39,397 nucleotides of DNA from Iamia sp038233335 (GTDB taxonomy: Bacteria > Actinomycetota > Acidimicrobiia > Acidimicrobiales > Iamiaceae). Position numbers and translations under genes: made by a program. The stretch is from contig JBBSME010000011.1 of the NCBI GenBank assembly GCA_038233335.1, positions 1 to 39,397 on the forward strand, given 5' to 3'. Below are positions 1 through 7,153 of this stretch, in pieces; the first letter of the stretch is position 1, and every line of letters begins with the position of its first letter. The notes beneath the pieces were generated by a model. The model did no database searches. It was not told the DNA's origin and worked only from the letters and a program-made list of their open reading frames with translations.

Positions 1-159
1 CTCCTCCATCGGAGGGCCCTGGTAGTGGAACAACGCGGGCAACGGCGCGACGATCGCGAGGGCGACGATCCCCACCGCCAGGACGGTGCCCCGGCGTCCC
101 GCAACAGCCCGGTGCATCCTCGTGGGGGCCCGGAAGGAGCTGATGGTGGGTGCGGCCAC
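1..159 (-). CDS. N-terminus of a multi-pass membrane protein, cut by the window edge (GT-C-like)
   Basis: Only the first 39-53 residues are visible. Reading the minus strand from ATG at 117, or from GTG at 159, gives a short basic N-terminus, one hydrophobic helix, and then the sequence ALFHYQGPPMEE at the window edge. The membrane protein at 9366-11114 has ALFHQSGSPMEE at the same distance after its first helix, so this is very probably a paralogue of that GT-C-like protein. The acidic residues after the first helix lie where GT-C enzymes carry their catalytic acidic loop. No convincing ribosome-binding site precedes either start, so the start is uncertain. The function, transfer of a polyprenyl-phosphate-linked sugar, is inferred only from the paralogue. 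Confidence 0.6.
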   Translation of the reverse strand, partial: MAAPTISSFRAPTRMHRAVAGRRGTVLAVGIVALAIVAPLPALFHYQGPPMEE

Positions 160-324
160 GGCCGGTCATCTTACGGTTCGGTCCGAGCTCCGATGGCACC
201 GGGCCATCCACCGGCGCGGTGGCCGGCCCACGACCCTCACTTGCTATCATCGCTGCTCCGAGCAACCCGTTCGGAGAGGGCTCACGACCGCCCTGACCCT
301 GACGCTGGTGCGGCGGAGCGGGCG

Positions 325-633
325 CTACTCCTTCACCGCCACTGCGTTCGGCGTGACGTTCATGCGGGGTTCGTAGGCGGCCGTGGCCACCTCGCGCGGT
401 CCAGTGCCCAGTGTCGACCGCAGCTCGGTGCGACACGCCGGGCACGGTCCGTACGTGGTCGCCTGCACCTCGGCGTCGCACCGGGGGCAGGAGAAGGAGA
501 GGTCGCCCTGGGGCGGCTCGGGCACCGTCGCCGAACGCCACGGCTCGGGCGGGAAGGCCGGGGGCGGCTCCGGGGGCAGGGGCGACGAGCTCACCCGACG
601 AGCATCGCAGATCCGCTGCTCTCCGCCCGCCAT
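325..633 (-). CDS. Small zinc-ribbon protein with a proline-rich N-terminus
   Basis: This protein of about 102 aa is not one I recognise by name. From ATG at 633 it begins MAGGEQRICDARR, then has a proline/glutamate-rich stretch (SSSPLPPEPPPAFPPEP), and then a compact Cys4 zinc ribbon, CPRC-(10)-CPAC, followed by a short tail. The paired CxxC knuckles are what support it as a real gene. I chose ATG 633 because a GAGG sits about 6 nt upstream; GTG at 594 is the alternative and has no ribosome-binding site. It diverges from the 81-aa orphan at 744. A role in nucleic-acid or protein binding is possible but cannot be shown from the sequence. Confidence 0.6.
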   Translation of the reverse strand: MAGGEQRICDARRVSSSPLPPEPPPAFPPEPWRSATVPEPPQGDLSFSCPRCDAEVQATTYGPCPACRTELRSTLGTGPREVATAAYEPRMNVTPNAVAVKE

Positions 634-731
634 CCGGCCCTCGTGAGCGGTCCGCCATCCCCAGCCGTCGGAGCGTGGTCCACCGGAAGATCCACAGGTT
701 GCGGGCCTTCCTCCCCACAGGGAGGTCGTCG

Positions 732-737
732 TACGGT
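732..737 (+). promoter_or_regulatory. -10 element TACGGT, probable leaderless promoter for the 744 gene
   Basis: TACGGT fits the actinobacterial TANNNT -10 consensus and is followed by exactly six bases (GTCCGC) and then ATG. That spacing puts transcription start at or next to the start codon. No good -35 is visible. The same hexamer at the same distance precedes ATG 7122 (minus) and ATG 35453. Confidence 0.45.
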
Positions 738-743
738 GTCCGC

Positions 744-989
744 ATGGCTTGCTTCGAGGTGACGCTCCGGGACCGGACCGTGGAGAGCGTGGGCGATGCC
801 GACGCCTACCAGCAGGAGGGCCCCATGACAACGTTCTTCCGCACCGGTGACGGGCGCACCACCGTCGACTCGTGGAGCACCCGTGTCGCCAGCGTCCGCA
901 CCGCCGACGTCCTCCTCATCCGCCGGGCCGACGCCGTGGCCGCGACGACGGGGACGAGCGGCGCGCGCAGCGCACTCCGGTCCGCCTGA
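744..989 (+). CDS. Small conserved-looking protein of unknown function (81 aa)
   Basis: An 81-residue protein starting MACFEVTLRDRTVESV, followed by an acidic/polar centre with GPMTTFFRTGDGR and WSTRVASVRTADVLLIRR. The predicted pattern is beta strands with a short loop, and there is no signal peptide or membrane segment. It ends 12 bp before the end of the convergent membrane protein at 1002. I chose ATG 744 because a TACGGT -10 lies six bases upstream, implying leaderless translation; a GGAGG at 721-725 is too far away to act as its ribosome-binding site. Codon bias matches its neighbours. I do not recognise the family and assign no function. Confidence 0.6.
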   Translation: MACFEVTLRDRTVESVGDADAYQQEGPMTTFFRTGDGRTTVDSWSTRVASVRTADVLLIRRADAVAATTGTSGARSALRSA

Positions 990-1001
990 GCGATCTGGCC
1001 G

Positions 1002-2684
1002 TCACCCGCCGCCGGACGGCGCGGCCGGGTAGAAGAAGGTATTGGCCTGCTCGAAGGCGTCCGGGTCGGCCAGCAGCACCGGTGCGCCCCCGGGACGCCC
1101 CCGCTGGAGGTCGTTCGCGACCTCCTCGCACACCCCGTCGTGAGTGGTGTAGGTCCCGGACCAGACGAGCCAGATGTCCCTGTCACCCGCCCGGGCCAGC
1201 GCCTCCTCGGCGAACGCGGTGGGCGAGGCCCGCTCGATGCGCTCCTCGTAGTCGACCCAGTCGACCAGCTCGGGACCGGCGAAGCGGGGGTAGGTCGCGA
1301 TGTCGGTGTCGTCGGGCAGCTCGCGACTGAGGGCAGGGCCGAGCTGGTCAGGGCAGACGAGCACGTAGGCACCGGTGGGCGACCGCTGCGCCTCGATCAC
1401 CTCGGACACCTCGCGCGCCTGTGTCCGGGGGCGGGAGACGGCGCTGCGCACGGCCGACACCGTCCCGAGGACGAGGACGACACCGAGGACGAGCCGGAAG
1501 CTGGCTGCTCCGCCGATGCGCGCCACGCCGACACCGGCCAGGACGAGGACGAGCGGCGCGACGGTGGCGAAGTAGCGGGTGGCGTAGGCGGCGCCGGCGA
1601 CGTACGACGCGACCATGGCCAGTGCCAGGGTGCCGACCACCACGATGGCCAGGCGACGGGCCTCGGGCCGGGTGCGCAGATCGAGCTCGATGCGTGACCC
1701 GACGCCGGGCAGGGCGAACAGGCCGAGGGCCAAGGCGAGGGCGAGGGCGAGGGCGAGGAGGACCGCCTCTCCCGCCGGTCCGCCGCCAAGATCCACGATG
1801 GACGTGGCCACCACCTCCGTGGGGAGCGCCGGGTCGGCCCACGGCGTCCCGGTGTGCGTCGACTGGTACAGCAAGGTCGGCACCCACGGCAGGAAGGTCA
1901 GGCCCCCGACGACGAGGGCGGCCGCCACCCGGAGCGACGCCCGGCGGCGGGACCTCTCGCCCCGTCGATGGGCCAGCCCGGCCCGCACCAGGAGCCCGAT
2001 CAGGGAGGCCCCCACCAGCCACAGGCCCCAGTAGTGGGTCCAGAGCAGGAGCCCGACCAGCGCCGCCAGACCGACCAGGCGGGACAGGTCGGGGCGGCGG
2101 AGGGCGTGATCCGCGACCAGCCAACCGGCGAGGACCAGGACCATCATCATCTCGTACATCCGCGCTTCGGTGGCGTAGCGCAGCACGTACGGGTTGAGGG
2201 TGACGATCAGCGCTGCGGCCCACGCGGCGCGCCGGCCTCCGATGCGACCGGCGGCGATCCACGCCAGCGGGACCAGGGCCAGGCCGACGACGCCCGACAG
2301 CAGCCGGACAGCGACGTCACCGTCGCCGACCACATCCTGCCACCCGTGCAGCAGCACGTAGTAGAGGGGCGGGTGGCCGTCCTGCTTCAGCGCCCCGGGG
2401 ATGTCGCTGAGGGGCAGGGCCGCGATGTTGGAGCTGAGGGCCTCGTCGAGCCACAGGGGCGACCGCTGCAGGACCCGCAGAACCAGGCCGGCCACGGCGA
2501 TGCCCGCCACCGCGACCGCGTCGAGGACGCGGAGCCACATCCACCCCGGCTGGGGCACCTCGACGATCGGCCAGGGCCGCCAGCGGTGCCCGTCGGGATC
2601 CGCGTGAGGTCTGTTGTCGGCGTCGACAGGGAAGCGGGTGGCCACCTGGGCACGGTACGCGAGCGGCTGAGGCAGAGCTCGCAT
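1002..2684 (-). CDS. Multi-pass membrane glycosyltransferase, PMT/ArnT-like GT-C fold
   Basis: A 560-aa integral membrane protein with about ten hydrophobic helices. Just after the first helix it carries WLDEALSSNIAALPL followed by DGHPPLYYVLLHGW. The D-E pair in the first extracytoplasmic loop and the HPPLYY segment are hallmarks of PMT_2/ArnT-type GT-C transferases, which use polyprenyl-phosphate sugars as donors. A soluble C-terminal part of about 140 residues follows the last helix. Four GGCGAG repeats encode an LALALALA helix in the middle. The first 45 residues are cytoplasmic and the ATG at 2684 has only a weak GGTGG nearby, so a later start is possible. It diverges from the mutase-like flavoprotein at 2902. 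Acceptor and sugar are unknown. Confidence 0.8.
   Translation of the reverse strand: MRALPQPLAYRAQVATRFPVDADNRPHADPDGHRWRPWPIVEVPQPGWMWLRVLDAVAVAGIAVAGLVLRVLQRSPLWLDEALSSNIAALPLSDIPGALKQDGHPPLYYVLLHGWQDVVGDGDVAVRLLSGVVGLALVPLAWIAAGRIGGRRAAWAAALIVTLNPYVLRYATEARMYEMMMVLVLAGWLVADHALRRPDLSRLVGLAALVGLLLWTHYWGLWLVGASLIGLLVRAGLAHRRGERSRRRASLRVAAALVVGGLTFLPWVPTLLYQSTHTGTPWADPALPTEVVATSIVDLGGGPAGEAVLLALALALALALGLFALPGVGSRIELDLRTRPEARRLAIVVVGTLALAMVASYVAGAAYATRYFATVAPLVLVLAGVGVARIGGAASFRLVLGVVLVLGTVSAVRSAVSRPRTQAREVSEVIEAQRSPTGAYVLVCPDQLGPALSRELPDDTDIATYPRFAGPELVDWVDYEERIERASPTAFAEEALARAGDRDIWLVWSGTYTTHDGVCEEVANDLQRGRPGGAPVLLADPDAFEQANTFFYPAAPSGGG
1734..1757. repeat. Tandem hexamer (GGCGAG)4 inside a coding region
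   Basis: Four perfect GGCGAG copies lie within the membrane glycosyltransferase gene and encode alternating Leu-Ala in a transmembrane helix. Because the unit is six bases, gain or loss would add or remove two helix residues without breaking the frame. Confidence 0.8.
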
Positions 2685-2799
2685 CCACCGGTTCCCGGGA
2701 CGTCACCCCTGGCGGAGCCGTCCGTCGGCACTCGGCCGCCGCGGCCAGCGGTCCGCCCCTCCAAGCAGGGGAGATGCCGAGCCCCCAGAACGGGCCAAG

Positions 2800-2805
2800 T
2801 ACCCT
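2800..2805 (+). promoter_or_regulatory. Possible -10 (TACCCT) for the mutase-like flavoprotein gene
   Basis: TACCCT fits TANNNT and lies about 100 nt before ATG 2902. It would give a leader of about 90 nt that includes the GAAGGAG ribosome-binding site at 2885-2891. No clear -35 is seen, so this is a weak call. Confidence 0.25.
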
Positions 2806-2901
2806 CGCGCCCGTTGGCTGGCACCGTCGCCAGGCCGTCTACGGGACGGCTGGCCATCGAGATCGAACACGTCGGCCCACCAGCGAAGGAGACCCCACCA
2901 G

Positions 2902-4470
2902 ATGAGCGACGAGAACATCGACCTCGCCACCGCGCCGAGCGTCCCCCGAGACGTGGTGGTCATCGGTGCCGGCCCGGCCGGTCTGACCGCCGCCTACCAG
3001 CTCCACAAGCACGACGTCTCGTCCACCGTCCTCGAGGCCGACGACGTGGTCGGCGGCATCAGCCGCAGTCCCGAGCGCGACGGGTGGCGGTTCGACATCG
3101 GCGGCCACCGCTTCTTCACCAAGGTGAAGGAGGTCGAGGACCTGTGGCACGAGATCCTGCCGGCCGAGGACTTCCTCCTGCGGCCGCGCAAGAGCCGCAT
3201 CTTCTACAACGGCAAGTTCTTCGACTACCCGCTCAAGGCCTCCAACGCCCTGAAGAACCTGGGCCCCATCGAGGCCGTGCGGTGCGTCGGCTCCTACGCC
3301 TGGGCCCGAGCCCGCCCGCCGAAGGACCAGACCAACTACGAGGGCTGGCTGGTGGCCCGGTTCGGCTGGCGCCTGTACGCCACGTTCTTCAAGACCTACA
3401 CCGAGAAGGTGTGGGGCGTGCCGGTCAGCTCCATGCCCGCCGACTGGGCGGCCCAGCGGATCAAGGAGCTCTCGCTGGGCAAGGCGATCGTCAACGCCCT
3501 GCTGCCCAAGCGGAACCAGAAGAACATCGCGTCGCTCATCGAGGAGTTCCAGTACCCCAAGTACGGGCCCGGCATGATGTGGGAGGTCTGCCGGGACAAG
3601 GTCCTGGCCCAGGGCTCCACCATCGAGATGGAGACGAAGGTGACGCGCATCGGCCACGATCACGGCCGCGCCGTCGGGGTGACGGCGGTCGGGCCCGACG
3701 GCGTCGAGCGCACCTTCCCGGCCGGCCACGTCATCTCGTCCATGCCCATCTCGCAGTTGCTCCAGGCCATGGACCCCCCCGTCCCGGCCGAGGTGTCCCG
3801 AGCCGCCGATGGCCTCGCCTTCCGAGACTTCCTCACCGTCGCCCTGGTGGTGCCCGAAGACGAGGTTCCATGGACCGACAACTGGATCTACGTCCACGAT
3901 CCCGCGGTCGAGGTCGGTCGCATCCAGAACTTCGGTTCCTGGTCGCCGTACCTGGTCAAGGAGGGGCGCAACGTCCTCGGACTCGAGTACTTCGTGTTCG
4001 AGGGCGATCGCATGTGGACCTCCGCCGACGAGGACCTCATCGAGCAGGGCAAGCGCGAGCTGAAGGCCCTCGGGCTGGTCGAGCCCTCACACGTCGAGGC
4101 GGGCTACGTGGTGCGCATGCCGAAGGCGTACCCCACCTACGACGAGCACTACCAGGCCAACGTGCGGGTCCTGCGTGACTGGCTCGAGCGCCACGCCCCC
4201 AACGTGCACCCCGTCGGCCGCAACGGCATGTTCCGGTACAACAACCAGGACCACTCGATGTTCACGGCCATGCTGACAGTCGAGAACATCGTGACCGGTG
4301 CCGGCCACGACATCTGGGAGGTGAACGTGGAGGAGGAGTACCACGAGACGCTGTCAGAGACCTCCACCACCGATGCACGCAGCAACCGGGGCAGCGGCCG
4401 CGACGCTCCCGTCATCGCCCGGGCCGAGACCGAGCGCGTCCGCGCCAACCGCGGCGTGAGCCAGGGCTAG
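2902..4470 (+). CDS. UDP-galactopyranose mutase-like FAD-dependent oxidoreductase
   Basis: A 522-aa soluble flavoprotein. Residues about 15-45 form the dinucleotide-binding Rossmann motif VVVIGAGPAGLTAAY followed by the acidic strand end VLEADDVVGG, and the next segment, IGGHRFFTK, matches the UDP-galactopyranose mutase/amine oxidase superfamily. The C-terminal region NGMFRYNNQDHSM carries the second FAD contact. The last 45 residues are polar and probably disordered. A strong ribosome-binding site (GAAGGAG, 2885-2891) sits 10 nt before ATG 2902, which fixes the start. Genuine mutases convert UDP-galactopyranose to the furanose form. Here the protein is longer than classical Glf, so another sugar-nucleotide or lipid substrate, or a desaturase-like reaction, is possible. 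Its position among envelope glycosyltransferases supports sugar metabolism. Confidence 0.75.
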   Translation: MSDENIDLATAPSVPRDVVVIGAGPAGLTAAYQLHKHDVSSTVLEADDVVGGISRSPERDGWRFDIGGHRFFTKVKEVEDLWHEILPAEDFLLRPRKSRIFYNGKFFDYPLKASNALKNLGPIEAVRCVGSYAWARARPPKDQTNYEGWLVARFGWRLYATFFKTYTEKVWGVPVSSMPADWAAQRIKELSLGKAIVNALLPKRNQKNIASLIEEFQYPKYGPGMMWEVCRDKVLAQGSTIEMETKVTRIGHDHGRAVGVTAVGPDGVERTFPAGHVISSMPISQLLQAMDPPVPAEVSRAADGLAFRDFLTVALVVPEDEVPWTDNWIYVHDPAVEVGRIQNFGSWSPYLVKEGRNVLGLEYFVFEGDRMWTSADEDLIEQGKRELKALGLVEPSHVEAGYVVRMPKAYPTYDEHYQANVRVLRDWLERHAPNVHPVGRNGMFRYNNQDHSMFTAMLTVENIVTGAGHDIWEVNVEEEYHETLSETSTTDARSNRGSGRDAPVIARAETERVRANRGVSQG

Positions 4471-4611
4471 GAGAGAGGGCGAGGACCCACCACGGGCGGA
4501 CGTCGGGCCCGGGAGACCATCCTCGTGGCCGGCCGGGGGGTGTCGGACCACGCCGCCGGCTCCTCGGGGCGGGCTCTGACCCTCGGGGGTGCCCCTCGGG
4601 CTCCGGTGTGG

Positions 4612-7122
4612 CTACGCCGTCACCAGGGCCGTGTCCGCCTCGCCCTCGTGTTCGACCGGTGGCTCGTCCTCGATGATCGGCGGCGTCGCCATCAGGCTGC
4701 GGAGGGCGACCACCGCCACGGCGTAGACGCCGAGGGCGATGAGCATGACGGTGCGGAACCCGAAGGTCATCGAGAGCAGCGTGGTGAGCACCGACCCCAT
4801 GACCGAGGCGAAGCCGTTCACGGCCCACCCCCAGGCCACGTACTCACGTGACAGGGGCGACAGCCGCCCTACCGCGCCCAGACCCAGCGGCATGAACATC
4901 CCGAGGCAGAGCCCCAGCGGGGCGAGCACCAAGAAGGCGACGACGATGCGAGGCGTCAGGGAGAGGTCGAACAGCGAGTCGGTGAGCGCGGGCAGGGCCA
5001 GCTCATAGAAGGCGGTGAGCACCGCGAGGGCGCCGAGGAGCCACAGGCCGACCTTCCACCCCCTCCCGACCACGCGGTCGCTGAGCAACGCCCCGATGCC
5101 GGTGAACAGCAAGATCGACGCCAGGGTGACGGTGAGGGAGTAGGTGGGGTAGCCGAGGAAGAGGGTGAGTCTCTGGATGAGCGTGATCTCGAAGAACAGG
5201 AACCCGAAGCCCAGGCAGGCGAAGTAGAGCGCGGACACGGGTTTTCGGGGCAGCGCCTTCCAGTCGCTGCGGATGGCGAGGAACGGCAGCAGGAGGAAGA
5301 TGATGGCGAAGAGGACTGCCACCGCGAGGAGCAGCAGCAGGACCCGCTCGCCCGTGCCCGCCTCGGGGTCGGTCGAGTTGATGGGCTGGCCCACGTCTCG
5401 CACCACGTTCCGGTAGCGCGCGAAGTTCCAGAAGTAGGGGGCGTCGTCGCTGATGGCACGCACATCGAAGCGATAGTCGTCGTACCACTGGTCGAGCTCG
5501 TCGTCCGGCAAGGTGAGGATGTCCGCCGCGACGCCCTCCTCGACAAGCCCTCCGGGAACGTAGCGCAGCTCTGCGTCGGGGACGGTCCTCGCCGTCTCCG
5601 TGAAGCGCGCCACCTCCTCGGGGGTGAACGGAGTCCTCTTCACCAGGATGGTCGACACCGCAGTCGCCCCGAGGTCGGTCGGGCTGGTGGCCACCAGCAC
5701 GTGGGAGCCGGGGTCGTCGACGCCCATCTCCCCGAGCGCGGAGCGCACGGTGCTCAGGTAGCGGGCGGTGCGGTTCGGCTTTGCTTCGTAGTCGACCTCA
5801 CCGAACTGCGCGGCCAGGATGCCGTCGTCGGTCAGGTGATCGAGGCTGGCGGTGATCGTCTCAGACGTGTACAGGTAGCTCTCGGAGAGGACGAACGCCC
5901 CCGAGGTCGCGGCGTTGGCGGCCGCGTAGCTGTCGGGGGCGGGGTACCAGATCAGGTCGTACTCGCTCTCGCTGCGCTCGAGGAACGAGCGGCCATCATC
6001 GAGGACGTAGTTGACCTCGGGCCGGGAGGCGATGTTGCCGGCGTAGTCGGCGTACTTGTTCTGCAGCAGGTCGTGGGTCACCGGGTTGAGCTCGATGGCG
6101 TCCATGTGCGCCGCGTCAAAGTACAGCGAGGCCAGGATCTCGTGGCCGCCGGCGGCCCCGACGATCATGACGTCGTCCGCGGGGTCGCCGAGGACCTCGA
6201 AGGGGAAGGCGCGAGGATCGGTGTCGAAGCGGGTGAGACCCTCCACGTTGCCGTCGAACTCGAAGATGCCCGAGCCCAGCAACCCGTCGTGGTACAGCAG
6301 GATGCGGTCGTCGATCTGAGCCGCGTCGACCCGGAAGATGGGGCTCCACTCCGAGTGGATGGCGGTGCCCGCAGCGGCGAACTGCTTGCTGTCATCGACC
6401 TTGATCTCGATGGAGTCGGCGCCCACGACCCCCGCCACCAGCAGCACCACGAGGACCGCAGCCGGCACGACCGTCCCGGCCCGACGGGTGGGGACGGCAC
6501 GACCGACGGCGACCGCCGCCAGCACCAACCCCGCACCCATGATGACCGTGGGCGGACCCACCCCGCGGATGAGGAACACGACGATCCCGGTGGCCAGGCC
6601 GGCCCCGACCAGGTCGGCGAAGTAGAGACGCGCGATGCCGTCGGTCCGGCGCCCGAAGAGGGTCGCGATCATCACGCCGATCAGGGCGAATGGCGCGAAC
6701 AGGGCGAAGCAGATGACCAGCAGGCGGGCCAGGTTGTCGAACGAGCGCCCTGCGCCGTAGTCCCAGATGTCCAGAGTGGTCATCGGCGTGCGGGCGATCA
6801 CGATGAAGCCGGCGGCCACCGAGATCGCAGCCAGCCCCGACCCCCACCCCAGCACCGTGGACAGCCTGGCCTCCCGGAGCCGGCGCGACACCGCCACCGC
6901 CACACCACCGGTACCGATGCCGAGGAGGGCCAGGCCGATGATCAGGTAGGTGTAGTAGTAGAAGAGCTTGTGGGAGATCACCCGCGTGTAGCTGATCTCC
7001 AGGAGCAGGCCCGCGAAGCTGACCAGGAAGATGTCGATCAGGTCGTGGCGAGGCAACCTCACCCGATCTCCAGAGGCGCTGCTGCGGCGGGCCCTGTTCC
7101 GGGGCGAGGGGGCGATGGCCAT
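4612..7122 (-). CDS. Large membrane protein with an embedded spermidine-synthase-like domain
   Basis: An 836-aa protein with three parts: about seven N-terminal helices (residues 25-260), a soluble Rossmann methyltransferase-like domain (about 290-590), and a second helical bundle (about 610-820). The soluble part resembles the SpeE fold, with VGAAGGHEILASLY as the nucleotide loop and AIELNP as the acidic strand. The polyamine-synthase signature GGGDG is replaced by GAAGGHE, and the catalytic Asp segment is replaced by YDLIWYPAPD, so polyamine synthesis is unlikely. I chose ATG 7122 because a TACGGT -10 lies six bases upstream; an in-frame ATG at 7284 would overlap the upstream gene by 130 bp. 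The gene ends 141 bp from the convergent flavoprotein gene. The N-terminal bundle suggests transport or modification of a membrane-bound substrate. Confidence 0.75.
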   Translation of the reverse strand: MAIAPSPRNRARRSSASGDRVRLPRHDLIDIFLVSFAGLLLEISYTRVISHKLFYYYTYLIIGLALLGIGTGGVAVAVSRRLREARLSTVLGWGSGLAAISVAAGFIVIARTPMTTLDIWDYGAGRSFDNLARLLVICFALFAPFALIGVMIATLFGRRTDGIARLYFADLVGAGLATGIVVFLIRGVGPPTVIMGAGLVLAAVAVGRAVPTRRAGTVVPAAVLVVLLVAGVVGADSIEIKVDDSKQFAAAGTAIHSEWSPIFRVDAAQIDDRILLYHDGLLGSGIFEFDGNVEGLTRFDTDPRAFPFEVLGDPADDVMIVGAAGGHEILASLYFDAAHMDAIELNPVTHDLLQNKYADYAGNIASRPEVNYVLDDGRSFLERSESEYDLIWYPAPDSYAAANAATSGAFVLSESYLYTSETITASLDHLTDDGILAAQFGEVDYEAKPNRTARYLSTVRSALGEMGVDDPGSHVLVATSPTDLGATAVSTILVKRTPFTPEEVARFTETARTVPDAELRYVPGGLVEEGVAADILTLPDDELDQWYDDYRFDVRAISDDAPYFWNFARYRNVVRDVGQPINSTDPEAGTGERVLLLLLAVAVLFAIIFLLLPFLAIRSDWKALPRKPVSALYFACLGFGFLFFEITLIQRLTLFLGYPTYSLTVTLASILLFTGIGALLSDRVVGRGWKVGLWLLGALAVLTAFYELALPALTDSLFDLSLTPRIVVAFLVLAPLGLCLGMFMPLGLGAVGRLSPLSREYVAWGWAVNGFASVMGSVLTTLLSMTFGFRTVMLIALGVYAVAVVALRSLMATPPIIEDEPPVEHEGEADTALVTA

Positions 7123-7128
7123 CCGGAC

Positions 7129-7134
7129 ACCGTA
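7129..7134 (-). promoter_or_regulatory. -10 element TACGGT, probable leaderless internal promoter
   Basis: On the minus strand TACGGT is followed by GTCCGG and then ATG 7122. It lies in the 31-nt gap after the upstream gene stops at 7154, so this gene may be transcribed both from its own promoter and by read-through. Confidence 0.45.
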
Positions 7135-7153
7135 GATGGTCGCCACCTGCCGC

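Noticed and set aside
160..324. Hairpin CTCCGA...TCGGAG near 256-276 as a terminator for the zinc-ribbon gene
   Set aside because: The stem is only 6 bp with a 9-nt loop and no U tract, too weak to call.
1734..1757. GGCGAG repeat as a phase-variation switch
   Set aside because: The unit is six bases, so slippage keeps the frame and cannot switch the gene off.
1854..4178. Plus-strand open frame of 774 codons crossing the divergent promoter region
   Set aside because: It overlaps both the minus-strand membrane glycosyltransferase and, in another frame, the flavoprotein; it is Arg/Pro-rich with no domain.
4471..4611. Terminator between the convergent flavoprotein and SpeE-like genes
   Set aside because: Repeated CCCTCGGG and CGGGCTC strings are direct, not inverted, and I found no stable hairpin.
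6100..6400. Genuine spermidine synthase activity
   Set aside because: The GGGDG and catalytic Asp signatures are replaced, so only fold similarity is claimed.
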